Shown one piece after another: positions 52,101-63,609 of a stretch of DNA of 64,000 bases. Source of the stretch: Himantopus leucocephalus (Eukaryota > Chordata > Aves > Charadriiformes > Recurvirostridae); assembly GCA_003993805.1 (NCBI GenBank), contig RSEF01000006.1, forward strand, positions 27,959,918 to 28,023,917, in the 5' to 3' direction. The notes below the pieces were generated by a model. It was given only the letters and a program-made list of their open reading frames with translations. It did no database searches and was not told the origin of the DNA. A program made the position numbers and the translations under genes. Numbering within the stretch: position 1 is the first letter of the stretch; each line of letters starts with the position of its first letter.

Positions 52101-55100
52101 GCAACGGCCCAGGTACCTGCCTCCTGTCGCCTCTGTTCTGCGGCAGAAGCAAGGCAATGCCATCTGACGAGCGAGCAGCGAGGAGCACTTAACTCCACGA
52201 GACTTCTCTGTCACGTCCCCTGCACCGCAAGGCGCCCAGGCACTGTCACCGACGGCCTTCACTGAAGGAAACACAAAAGGATCAATGTCCAGGGTTATTC
52301 GCTTTGCCAAGTGGAAACCCTTGTTCTATTTCCCCTATGGGAAACCCAGAGACGGTAACAGCACCTGACATCTCTGCCCTGGGTGGCGAGTCCTTTTAAA
52401 CTGCCTTGCCATAATCCAGACACGAGGTTAGAAGAAACACATGTTACCGTATCTCAGCTGTGGGTAGCAGAGGTGGGATGCAGTTTGCTCGCTACTCTGT
52501 ACTGACACATGGTGTTGCCTGCCCACACGTGTCACGGCAGGCCTCAGCATCAGTGAGGATGCCCAAATGGCCACTAGCCATGAGTGTGGTCCACCAAGCT
52601 GCTCAGCGGGACTTAGCCCACTCTTACCATGGCATTTCTCATCCAGCTGTGTTCAAAATCTGGTTGGTTCAGCGCTGCCCAGTGCCGTCAGTTTGGATTT
52701 GAAACATTTTTTAAATCTGAATAGTTGAGAACTTTGTAAATGACGTGATCACTTTGGAAGTGATAACACAGCGTTGCGCCCAGAGGGGGGTCGGTCAAGG
52801 TCCTAAGTGGGAAGCATTGCCCAAAGCGAAGGAGAGGTTCGCACATCAATCCTGAGTCTTGTCACCTGAACACAGGTTTGTTTGTTCCACCCGGCTGTAA
52901 CCATGTGCCTGAGATGGCTGCGAGAGAAGCCCTGACTGCTCGTCGAGTCAATGCAGAAGGACATGGCCCCAAAAGGACGCTTCAGCTCACAAGTGTGCCA
53001 CATCATTTCTGGGGCCACCTATGTCTGTCCACTGACCACGGAAAGCAAACACAAGGTATTACCTCTGTTTGATAGGATGAACACACGGCTCGATGCGTCT
53101 CAGCGGCAACTCCTGTTTCTCAGGAGTAGTGCAATCACTGCAGCAAGAAGTTTTCAGCAAGATGTTTGACTTCAGGGTTTTTTTATGGTTTTGTGTTCCT
53201 TATCTGAAAAATTCAAGTTCTTCAAAATGCAATCTGCACAGGGGATTAGGACCAGGTTTCATCAGGGCTATGTCAAAAAATATTTTAATACAGTTTCAAA
53301 AATTGTCATACTGCCTTGTTCCAATAAGTTCTAAATGGAAAACTCCCGACCTCTACTTATTTTTTTTTTTTTGCTTTAAAAATTAATTCAATCTTTTAAG
53401 TGTAATTAGAATTGCCAGTATTTACAAAACATCTTCTAAAACAATGAAAACTAAATGCTTTGATGGATGGCACTTTTTTAGCTCAATAATTTTTCCGGAC
53501 TTTTGGTTAGCAAAACTTTTCATGGTCTTATCGTGGCCTTATCATTTCACCCCACAACAGAATAACCCTACAAAATATTTTCAAAAGGCAGAAAAAAGAA
53601 GATTTCTTCTTTGCCCCCTATTTTGACCAACTCTGAAATTGCAGTGATTGCTGTGATGTGGAGCTCCCACAGGCGCTTAGGCTCCTGAAGGGAGAAAGGG
53701 AATGTTAATTCCATGGTTGGCTTTACTTAATTAAATAAAAAGACTATTTGGGCAAATAAAATAGAATTCTTCCCAGCCCCTGCCCCGATCAAGCTGTGCT
53801 CAGAAACACGCAATCTGATTATCCTCGTTTTAGCAAACTGACTGTCAGGCTTTGCCACCCAGCAGGAAGATGGGCTATTAACGAGTCAGGTATTTATAGC
53901 GCATATGTCAATAATTTGGAGTATTTAATCACAGCGTACTTTGATTTGACCACAGCTCAAACAAATGAGCTGGCTGTGCCAAGGGTCATGGATGTGTGTG
54001 GAGCTGGCCTGGCTCTATCTAATATCTTTAGATATCTCCTTGTTCCTGTATAAAAAAAGAAATAATGGACTCCTCATCAAGCCATGCTGCATTATCCCAT
54101 CTCCAGCCAAGGCTGGATCCTGTACTTCTACTACGGCTGAGCTCTGTGTAGTCTTAAAGAAGCTGCGGGTGGGGATGGGGAAGATTTGGTTTTTCTAACT
54201 AATGGCACGGCATATATTTTGCTTGCAAAAGGCCTCTCAGATATGAAATTTCGCAAATCTTATGAAAAGGTCTTTTCCGAGTGCCCAGAGAAGGTGCACA
54301 AGCTAATCCTGTAGCACTGAGATGATAAAAGCACACCCCGAAGGAATGAATAATTGAAGCCAGGCCCTAAATATTAATAGCATACAAGGGGAAGAGGACA
54401 CTTTCCTCAACTTTGCACTTACCGAGCTGCCTGTTCAGATTTGAGCAGAGATATTCTCACAACCGCTCCAAGCTCCTTAAATCCCCTCCTAGAAAGCTGT
54501 GGCACTCCGGACTAATGCTACCTTCGTCTGAAATTCCCCAGCTCATTTTCTATTCAAACCTCAAGAGGAACGGGGTGGTGTTTATCGGAAGATGTGCTCC
54601 AAATGCAAATGGAAATGAAGGACGCTCGCCGAGTCCCCTGCCACCGCAGAGGGGAGATGAGCAGCTGCGTGGGAGAGAGGATGCACAGAGAGATGGGGCG
54701 CAGCGAGCCGGGGGGCTTGCTCCAGCTCTGGAGATGCCAAGCCAGGGCTGCTTGTCACGATGCTGGGGTGACGGGGGGGGATATTAAAAGCTCATGTTAG
54801 ACAGTCTCAGTTGGTTAATGCTCCGTTTTGGAAGATATTTACAACATGCTGGCCCCAGACTGGGTTTTAAGCAGGGTCACTCCAATGTGTCTCTGTGTGT
54901 GGCAGTGGCAGGGACCAGGCTCTGCGTTCGCCTGGTTGCCAGCCCGTACGAACTGCCCCAGAGAGTGCTGCGAGAAAGGGCTCACAGCTGAGCACGCACG
55001 GGGGAGGACACCCACCTTCAGGCTATGCGGGCAAAAGGCTCCCATGATGCCAGTAGCCAGAGCAAGCCACTGGCAGGTACATGAAAAATGGATGAAGGAT

Positions 55101-58100
55101 GAGATTGGATTTTTTTTCTCCAAATGCCATCTGAGTGTGGAAATTGCTGTGCAGACAGTGCATCACGGGAGCGGGGCAGCATCGTGCGCCAGGAGCCCGT
55201 GCTCCCGGGAGAGCTGGCAACGGGCAGCCCTGAGGAACCATACTCCCCTGCAGCCTTCACCAGCCCTCAGGCCAGTAAAATATAAGCAATTTAAATTTAA
55301 AAACAAAAGGGTTTGTCTCTGTCCATTGATATTCCTTAGGCTGCTCTCTGCTGGCTCTGTGTGCTCCCTGTGTGTTTGTGCTCAGGATCACGGTCAGCAC
55401 CATGTGCACTAACATCCACCCCTGGATCCAGCCCTGGGTGGGGGTGGGGAGGCATGGGGGGCCCTCTTCATCAGGCTGAAGGATTGTTAGAGGAGCTCAG
55501 ACCTCTGTCTCTACATTTTTCTGACCCCAGCTTCTAAACCCTGCTACTGCCTCTCCTACCCTCTGCCTGCAGCCTTTGCCTGAGCCACCAGCAGGAGAGA
55601 GATGATCACACAGACTGACTTGTCCATCAGCAGGGTTGTTCACCGTGAATCTCCCTCAGACCCTTCCACCAGTGTCCCTGTCCCCCTGGCCAAGCCCACC
55701 GCAAAGGGCTGTGTCTGGAAAGCTGTTTGTTTCCCATCTGAAGTGCCAGGGACATGTGCTCGCAGAGGCCCCATCACCTGCCGTCTTGCTGAGGGCTGAA
55801 GCGATCCGGCTGACCTTCCCCTCCTGGGCAAGCTCCTGAGCCGTTGCCTGCTGCAGCCTTCTCCCCTTCCAAGAGACACCGTGGAGGGGTCCAGACCACG
55901 TGCTGTTCAGAAGAGAGGAGGCTGATGGCTCCTGTTGTCCTTAAGCCCTGTCTCCACCAGACAGTGAGGTTTCATTTACCCTTTCTGTTCAGTCTTTTCT
56001 TTTTAGTGCATTGTGGCTGAGCTTGGCTTGTCCAAATTCAAAATACATTACATGTGACCAAGAACATAACATGACATACCAACCCTGGGGTTAAATTTCT
56101 TCCTCTTCTTCCAAAAAGCCAGCTCGCAAGGAATGTGAGGGTTAAAGCCCAGCTGGTTTTGCTAATGAGGGAGGAAGAACGATGAGTGGGGGCTTGGGCC
56201 CAGCAATGGGACAAGATCAGCTTGTTCGGGCTGGTCAGAAGAAAGAGGTACAACCACTCCTCGGCAGTGTGTTCAGGAGAGTAAACAACAAGGGAGAAAG
56301 AGCGATTTCAGCAAATAGCTCTAAAATGGCCTCAAGTACCTTCTGGCTGTCAATCAGAAGGTTCCTTGTCATCAGAGCGGCGATGGCCTCTGACCATCTC
56401 ACCTGATGGGGGACCCTCCATCCCTGCTGCTTATGATGGAGCCAGGCGAGGTCCTGAAGGGTGGTGCAACATGCTGATGGGACAGCCAGCGAACAGGCAG
56501 GATAACTCGTCACATCCCTTCCAAACGCCTGCTGTGAGCCCACACCGGCTGTACAGGCTGTATGATGCGCCAAACCAGCGCAGCCCACCGTCAGCGTGGA
56601 GCCGCCCCGCGGCTGCCAACCCTCTCCTCTTCCTCCAGCAACACAGAGAAACCGTAAAGGAACAGGAGGGGGTTTACGGGGTCAGACGGCATTACTGTCC
56701 TGTTTCTTTCCCATGCTAATCTTCGTCAGACAGACGTCACTCCACTGCCTCGCGGAAGCAAACATGTCTGTGGGCATCCGCCACATCCCAAATTTAGAAC
56801 GATTTTTAACAAGCTGGAAGGAGCAAAATAAACAGCACTCGATCTGCAAGCTCCCCATTCTTGACAGCATCCCCAGAGGTGGTGGAAAGCCGAGGAGATA
56901 GCTCCGTGCTTTAATTGGTACATTAAAATTCTTCCAGGCTGCTACACAACTGTTAATAGGCAACTTAATTAAGCACTAACCCAGTTCATATTTCTACCCT
57001 CCAGACGCTCTTGTTTCATTTTTTTTTTCTTATTACATCCAAAGCCATGGGGAGTTTTGTCCTAATCATGTAAAACAAGCTGAGGGCAGTGACACCAGGC
57101 AACTTACTTAACTCCTGATCTCCAGGCACCTCCGCCAGATGCTCAGGCCTGCGGTTTCTTCCCCCAAAAAAGAAGATGGAGGACTCTGGGAATGAGGTGT
57201 GAATTGCTACAAGTCAGCAAAAATAAATGGTAAGAAACCTTAGCACCAGCAGCCAACTCACCCCCACTGAGTGCTAAAAGGAGATGGTGTGGGCCAGACA
57301 GGTCCTCTCCGCGCATCAGGTGCCCACAAGCAGGAGTTTTTAGACAGTTGCCTGAATGACTGAGGAGCCTCATTCAGCCTCTCATGAGCATCTTCCAAAA
57401 TGCAGGTGTCCTCCATGCTGTCCTCAGCCACGCACCACCCAGAGGAGACCCCTCAGAGCAGCATGTGACAGAGAAGTAGCAAAGGAAAGCTGTTGTCTCC
57501 TGATCCCCAGCAGAGCTTTAATATTTGGCTGCTCCAACCACCTGGCTCTCACTGTCACTGTCTGCCAAAGGAACCACAGGAATAGGCATCTGTGCCCCAA
57601 AACACACCCCCGCGCCTTGTCATTACTGGGCAGTTAATTCACTGTGTGCAGCCTGAACGTCTGCCTGGTTTGATAATTTGCTGAGGAGGTCCTTAGCAAC
57701 GATGTTCTCCAAAGTTTTCTTTTTCTTTCTAAGGCCAGGCTGTAAATCAAAAACTTGCTCCAATAGCTGTCGTGGAAAGTGATGGGTTTAATAGTCATGC
57801 GAACAATAGTGGGGTTTCCATTACAGGTGAGTTATGAGCCATTTAACTTAAAAAACAACTGGATTTTACTGCTGCCAGGCACACTTAAGGTAGCACCCTC
57901 AGACTGAGGAAGGAGGGGTGACTGTGGAGAAGCCAAGCAGTCACCAGTCTTATGGAGAGAAGGAGCATTTGTTGCTGGTGATGAATGAATACGAATCCCT
58001 CTGCTCAAGGAGAAATGGTCTATTTGCCTCAAAAGCCTTGTACACCAACAGGCACGTTGCCAACACACACGTCGTCATTCGTGATTGAACGGTAAAGCCG

Positions 58101-61100
58101 ATGTGGACTTTCCTCACTGAAAACTAAGGTCTGTCTCCTGCTGTAACATTTTTATTCCAAGAGAAACGAAGAATTTCATAGCCCCCAAACACAGTAACAG
58201 CACAGCTAGAGATTTTGAGCACAAACGCCGACAAACAGCTGGGCTGGGGACAGTGAGGGAAGTGGTCTAGTGACATAGATCAGGGTCGTCATAGGGACCT
58301 TGATTATGGTTTGCATTTGCTGAACTTCTGTCCCACGAGTAGAAACAGGATGAGGTGGTGGTGCTCGTGGTGAGGTACAACTACCCGCCGAGCTCCTGGG
58401 TTGGATGAAGTGATAGGACCAGACGGGCTTATCCCAGTGAGCATCCCTGTAAGGGAGGCTGTAGAAGGGGCAGAAATGTGCTCTGCAGCATCATCTAAAA
58501 CAGTGAGACACCCACTGGGTTGTTATTAAGCATGCTATTAAGCATGTTGTTATTGAAAGTGCCCCTTCCTTCCACAATGATGAAAAAAACCTCTATGAAA
58601 AGAAAATATTTATTACAAAAAAATCAAATGAAATCAGAATTTTCACTTGAGCAGCATAATTTTATGGTCATTTCTGTGGATGGCACCCATACAAAAATAA
58701 AAGCCAAACCTGACAGAAACTTGGTTTCCATTCATTCTTTTCCTTGTTCCTCTCTTCCTTAATTTTTTCCTTCCACCAGGAGAAGAGAAGGAAGAGACCA
58801 CCCAGGGAAAGCAGGCACTGACGAAACAAATCAAAACCTGGAAGAAGAAGGAAAAACAAACAAGCTAAGTTTAATTTCCACTGGAAACATGAAGCTCAGA
58901 CAGGAAAGGGCATAAAATGTAGTTGTGTTTTAGTGAATAGGGAGAGGGACAAATGCCTTAGAGTTAAGAATGCATGTCAGCCAGCCCCTTCCCCCGGGAA
59001 ACACCCCATCTCCCTCTGCTGAGGTGCCAAAATCCGAGAAAGGGAAAAAGATCACCCAGCTGTCACCAAGACTCAGTGGCAGACTCCCTGCAACAAAAGC
59101 CCATGGGGTGGAGGTGGCATGGAGGGACGAGCTGGGGAGCGAAGGACAGGAGGTATCTGCTGAGGGTCCCTGGGCTGGTGCCTAGAGAAGATGACAAGTT
59201 CGGATTGCTGCACCTCGATCTCCGTCCCTGTGCACTGCTGGGGACTTTGGGACAGGAAAGAGCCATGAATTTCTGGGATCTGGGTGGGAGTGCCCCCAGG
59301 CTGGCATGTAACTGTAAAGAGTGAATCGAGGTGGGGAAAGGCCATTCGAACCTAGAAAATTGCTTTCAGTGTCATGTCCCTCCTCCCCACTGAGGTGCCT
59401 GAGCTGAACACAGTGGATTTGGGTCAAGAGGACAAAAGGTTCCTTGACTGTTGTGTTTCACCATTTGGTAGAAATCCTCCTCTTCTGCCTTCCCGTGGGA
59501 AACACTTGCCCTTGAGTTTGAGGAGAGACCTACCCGGGCTGGGTCTTTGCCAGGACATCCGGGACGCCGTTCTTGGGAACATCTGTGGTCAGCAGTGCAG
59601 CCCCCCTGCAGGTCTACACCAACCGGCAGAGTCACCTGCTCGAACTTCCACCATCACCATGGAGAGAAGCTGCCTTCCAGCCCCACAGGTCTTCCAACCG
59701 GCCGGGGGAGGCTGCGGCGTTCGGCTGACAACTCCCCGATTGTTCAGCCTCACTGCACGCACATCGATTTTGCCAGGAAAGCCCCGGTTTGTCACAGCAC
59801 AACCTCTTCAGAGATCTCCTGCTTGTCCTTTGATCCTGCGGCACAGTCAGTACCTACAGAGACAACGGGTACCTCTGGAAGGACTGTTTGCACCGATGTA
59901 TTTTAGTCAGTAGCACACACTCAGGACGACACAGCGGACTGGTCGATGCGTGAGCGGGCTTTCCCACAGACACAGCTGAGATGAAAGCCAATACTTCCAG
60001 GCAGTGGCGGGAAGCCACTTGGATATTTAAATACATATACCTACCTACAGAGCCAGGGTGTGAAAATGACCTTTTGAAGCACTTACTGCACTTTTGCATG
60101 ATCACCTGCTGGGACGACATAGCTCGGCCAGGCAACTTTGCTTCTCTTCCCAGACCTTTTGTTTGGCTACGTGATAGCGCTTCCAATTTCCAGAACTCTT
60201 GAGGGAAACACTAATTTCACACCATTTAGCAGAGATTAGTATTTCCCTCTCAGAATTTCGGGGGCAGGAGGTGGGGGAAATTATGTATACAGACATTTCC
60301 ATTTGCATAGAGCATTTAATATATCAGGCATTTGAGCTGCTGGTACCCGATTGCTCTTTTTAGACCTAATATTGAACTCGAGTTTCATCAAAATACTTTC
60401 AGTGTCAATGTTAAGAATGACTGCTTCTTTTAGTAAACATATTCTCACCCCATCGTTTAACATTACAGACAACGCTTTGCTGTACCTGCACACAGCAGGT
60501 GCTCAGAAGACAGCAGAGCAGAGAACTCCCCCGCTGGGCTGGGTACCTCTCCTACCTCTGGTTTGACTTGTAGCAGCTCTCTTAACCGCTAGATGTCTTT
60601 GTGCACTGCCTGGCAATGCCCAGCACAGCTCCTGGTGGCCCAGGCCAGGCTGATCTTGAGACAAACTTGCACAAAGGCCTTCTTTTGCCTGTTGTACGCG
60701 ACTTTTTTTTTTTTTTTTACTTAATAATTGCCTTGTGTCCAGGAAGAGCTGTAATTCCATGATACTGCCCACGCATCCTGCACTGCCAAGGGTTATACAA
60801 GTACTCAGTAAGTCGTAACAATAGACAGAAGCAGCACTGGCCTGGGTGCTCTGCACACACAAACCTCTGCTGAGTGTCACCACATCCCTCCCACCATCTG
60901 TCACAAAGCACAGGGCTTTGTCAGAGGCTCCTGCCAGGCCCCTCCATAACATCTGCCCAGCGCCTAGCACGGGGCAGCCCTATACATACTTCTTCACTGT
61001 CTGAACTGAATGCACACATAAAGGTGTAATTATCTGGTTCTTGCCCGCCTCCAAGTTGTCAAACCCAACACATCACTGACTGCAAGAGAAGGCAGACCAA

Positions 61101-61121
61101 GCAAAGAGCGGGTTGGAAACT
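46164..61121. other. Intergenic DNA downstream of XPNPEP1
   Basis: No exon or RNA gene was recognised. Open frames of up to 194 codons (54828-55412) and 179 codons (59374-59913) look like chance frames. The stretch 53700-54060 is AT-rich, with homeodomain-like and E-box words, and might be conserved. A T16 run lies at 60703-60718. Confidence 0.5.
60703..60718. repeat. T16 homopolymer downstream of XPNPEP1
   Basis: Run of 16 T at about 0.8 kb beyond the XPNPEP1 stop. On the gene strand it is A16. No retrocopy with a matching target duplication was recognised beside it. Confidence 0.9.
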
Positions 61122-61127
61122 TTTATT
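61122..61127 (-). terminator. Candidate poly(A) signal AATAAA, distal
   Basis: Third AATAAA on the minus strand after the XPNPEP1 stop, giving a 3' UTR of about 410-430 nt if used. Another hexamer lies at 61297-61292. The sequence alone does not decide which is used. Confidence 0.35.
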
Positions 61128-61433
61128 CTGTAATCAGTCCTGCTGTGTGGGTATCATCTTAGCAACTGGAACCCAAGTATGCAAAAATACTGAGTTTTCA
61201 CAGTGAAAAACCAGACAGTATAAAATATTCCAGTATTGCCTCTTAGAACAATTATTTCAGTAAGACCCCTGTTTCAAAGGCAACATGCTTATTTATTTTG
61301 TTTGCTTTCTATTCTCAAGCCCTCCCCTCCCCCAAAAAAACTGTTCAGACAGTAACCCTCCTTACCCCCACATCACCCGCACATGTTGGGGGGAGAGAAA
61401 CACAGCATGAAATCCCCTCCTGATTTCCAAAGG

Positions 61434-61439
61434 TTTATT
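61434..61439 (-). terminator. Candidate poly(A) signal AATAAA, proximal
   Basis: TTTATT on the plus strand reads AATAAA on the gene strand, about 98 nt after the XPNPEP1 stop codon. It is the first canonical hexamer downstream. Two more lie further on, at 61297-61292 and 61127-61122, so a short 3' UTR or alternative longer ones are possible. Confidence 0.45.
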
Positions 61440-61536
61440 CAAAAACGTTCTCCCAGTGGTGTCAAGGGCCGAGAAGATGTAGATTATCGTGACACCAAGC
61501 GGTCCTGATGTTCTACACACCGAAGACACTGTGGTG

Positions 61537-61665
61537 CTACTGAACTCTGATGAGAGGCTCCGTCTCCCGCATGAGCCACCGAAGAGCTTCGTGGCGGCCT
61601 TGCCTCTCCAGTTCTGCTCCAATTACTTCCCTGCACTTCTGATGGTAGTCGTTCACCCAGTTACA
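61537..61665 (-). CDS. XPNPEP1: XPNPEP1 terminal coding exon with stop codon
   Basis: The final coding part is 42 codons plus TAG (61539-61537). It starts CNWVNDYHQKCREVIG directly after the acceptor CCCTTTCTCTAG. It continues through a charged helix (ELERQGRHEALRWLMRETEPL) and ends IRVQ-stop. The helix corresponds to the human tail DVIGKELQKQGRQEALEWLIRE, which I recall as continuing QTQPISKQH or similar, so the last residues are lineage-specific. A frame reading the other strand across this exon (61489-61752, +) is a shadow. The reading frame is uninterrupted across all three exons. Confidence 0.93.
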   Translation of the reverse strand, partial: CNWVNDYHQKCREVIGAELERQGRHEALRWLMRETEPLIRVQ

Positions 61666-62512
61666 CTAGAGAAAGGGAGGGGTATGACATTTAGCATAAG
61701 CACAGAAGGGTTGGTGCCTTTACAAGTTGTGTACAGTCAAAGACATTTGTAGGCCCTTGTGCTCTTTCGGATTGAGCTGTTAAGCTGGAATGGGATCCTG
61801 TCCCAAAAAGACAGACCTCCAATATATGGAAGTGACTTGTAAATTTGATGAGGATAGGAACTGAAGCAATTCATCCTGGGTTTTCAGAGAAGCCAAGGTT
61901 CAGTTCAGCTAACAAGTATTTAAAGTCTCTGCAAATCACTGCCTCCAGAAAACCAGACTAGCTACCTTGGCAGTGTCTAGTAAATAGCTTTGCAAATTTG
62001 TAACTGAACAATGCAGTCCTGAGACAGAAGCTGCCCTATTGATCTGAACAGGCAACCTTACTGCAGATCTTGGTACTCTTCACAGTCCTCTTCAGAAAAA
62101 GGAAATGCAAACAGGATTATCATTCAGAAAAGGAGAATGGATTGAGTCAAAATAAAGAGTATGGTAGAAAAACAGGATGAAACACATCACAGCGAAGGTA
62201 GTGGGAGACCTAAACAGAAAGTTTGGAGTATGAAGCTATTTAGGAAATAAATAATGCTGAGCAGGTATCACTGATGTCTGCTCAGAGTCTGTATGTACTG
62301 CAGAATGTGCTGTGGCTGAATGGGATTGGTCACAAGTAGTTACAGACAACAACAGGGGACAGTCGTTAGTATAAGTCTCTAGGGAGACAGCATGATAGTC
62401 TGACAGAAGCAAATTAAGGCAGGAGCAGGAAAAGAGAAGAGATGATAGTGGCAAATACCGTATCAAGGGAACTACCAAAACAACATCATCAGAGGGGTCC
62501 TCACTGCCTTCA

Positions 62513-62611
62513 TCATAGAATAATTTAGATTGGAAGGACCTCTGGAGAGTTCATCTAGTCCGCCCTCCCACTCAAAGCTGGATCAAGTTTAAATTAAGTC
62601 AGGTTGCTCAG
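62513..62611 (-). mobile_element. CR1 LINE 3'-end fragment in the last XPNPEP1 intron
   Basis: Begins TCATAGAATAATTTAGATTGG, followed by GGAAGGACCTCTGGAGAGTTC and, further on, AAGTCAGGTTGCTCAGG. This is the reverse complement of the avian CR1 3' untranslated end (CATAGAAT tail unit, then the GGTTGGAA...ACCT block). The element is therefore on the minus strand, the same strand as the gene. It is a 5'-truncated copy of about 100 bp, diverged, with no coding capacity. Confidence 0.85.
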
Positions 62612-62723
62612 GAATGCTCTCTGGATCTACAAAATGGAACAGAGGCCAGTGGTTCTTGTAAACAGAACAGAACAAGCTGGTTCTCATGTGAAGGCCGCAA
62701 TGCAATCCTACTGCTTCACTTAC

Positions 62724-62822
62724 CTCTTTTTGTGTCAGCAAATTAACATCAATCATTTTCGTCTGGATTGGAACCAGGGTTAAGGGTTCAAAAGTCAGGC
62801 TCCCTCTGTTCTTGAAATTGTA
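62724..62822 (-). CDS. XPNPEP1: XPNPEP1 penultimate coding exon
   Basis: A 99-nt exon of exactly 33 codons, phase 0 at both ends. It runs from YNFKNRGSL through EPLTLVPIQTKM to LLTQKE. The acceptor is TTTCTGCTGCAG and the donor GAG|GTAAGT is near-ideal. It encodes the conserved strand and turn segment after the last metal ligand of the M24 peptidase fold. It differs from the human protein, as I recall it, at only a few positions (for example K for N in the NFKNRG stretch), which supports a functional gene and not a pseudogene. Confidence 0.93.
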
Positions 62823-63532
62823 CTGCAGCAGAAAGACAAACAGAGTTGTACATTTTTAGAAACAGCTCTAGCCAGATCACAGTTACTCCTTGGTTCATGT
62901 AATCACTACAGAACAACCCATGTAACATTCAGATGAGAGGGTGGCAACTTACAGTAACATTTTTTCTTATAGCTCAAGCAAAGAATCTCAGTATAAACCT
63001 TAGTTATTTCTTTCAATGGTCACTTTTTAAAGGCCATGTCCCAAGTCACAATTGTACATGACTCAGCTTGATGACTATAAGGTCATTTTCAGTTTGTCAT
63101 TTCTAAAAGCATAACCCAGCCAAACTGGCAATTATAAAGTCAAAATCTGTCTGTAGTTTTGTTTCTACTGCCACTGAGGACTCTATCAGAGAAGAAAATC
63201 CCGACTTGAGAAAATCAACCAACTGTACAGCAATGACTCTAAGGGGCTGAATAAAGATGCTTCTGATCTTTGACATCCAGCCCGAAAAACATTTTAAAAC
63301 AACTCTCACATACACACTTCAACCTATGGAAACCCTGCAGAAGCAGAACTGTCTTCTGTGCCCCCATTAGCAAGGGAGACTTAAAACCAGTCTTCACCAA
63401 AGCGGGTTTTGGAGACCAGGAGTCTTGAGTAGGATTCAACTGGCTGCAGCATGGTCCCACCTCAAGTTCCAGTACTTAAGTTTTACAACCAGTGAGTCAT
63501 ATAGAAAGGTGCATCTTGAGCAGGTCATTCAC

Positions 63533-63609
63533 CTTGGTTTCAGCAGGAATCACGAGGACAACATTTTCTATTCGGATCCCAAAGGACCCATCTTCGTAAT
63601 ACCCAGGCT
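63533..63609 (-). CDS. XPNPEP1: XPNPEP1 antepenultimate exon (metal-binding glutamates)
   Basis: A 77-nt exon lies between an acceptor ending TTTCTGCAG and a donor GTGAAT. It begins with the last two bases of a split Glu codon and then encodes 25 residues from PGYYEDGSFGIRIEN to PAETK. In human aminopeptidase P1 the glutamate before PGYY and the one in RIEN are two of the five metal ligands (E523 and E537 in the numbering I remember); here the first spans the exon junction and the second is intact. The exon ends in phase 0, fitting the next exon. The acceptor could be read 2 bases further in (63607), but phase supports 63609. Confidence 0.92.

Noticed and set aside
54828..55412. 194-codon open frame, plus strand
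   Set aside because: Cys/Arg/Pro-rich composition without family resemblance, with overlapping open frames on the other strand. Looks like a chance frame in GC-richer DNA.
59374..59913. 179-codon open frame, plus strand
   Set aside because: No recognisable domain, and competing frames on both strands. GC-rich DNA has fewer stops.
61362..61622. 86-codon open frame, minus strand, overlapping the last XPNPEP1 exon
   Set aside because: Different frame from the spliced XPNPEP1 reading frame and runs into the 3' UTR.
61489..61752. 87-codon open frame, plus strand, near the right end
   Set aside because: Antisense shadow of the terminal XPNPEP1 exon and its acceptor.
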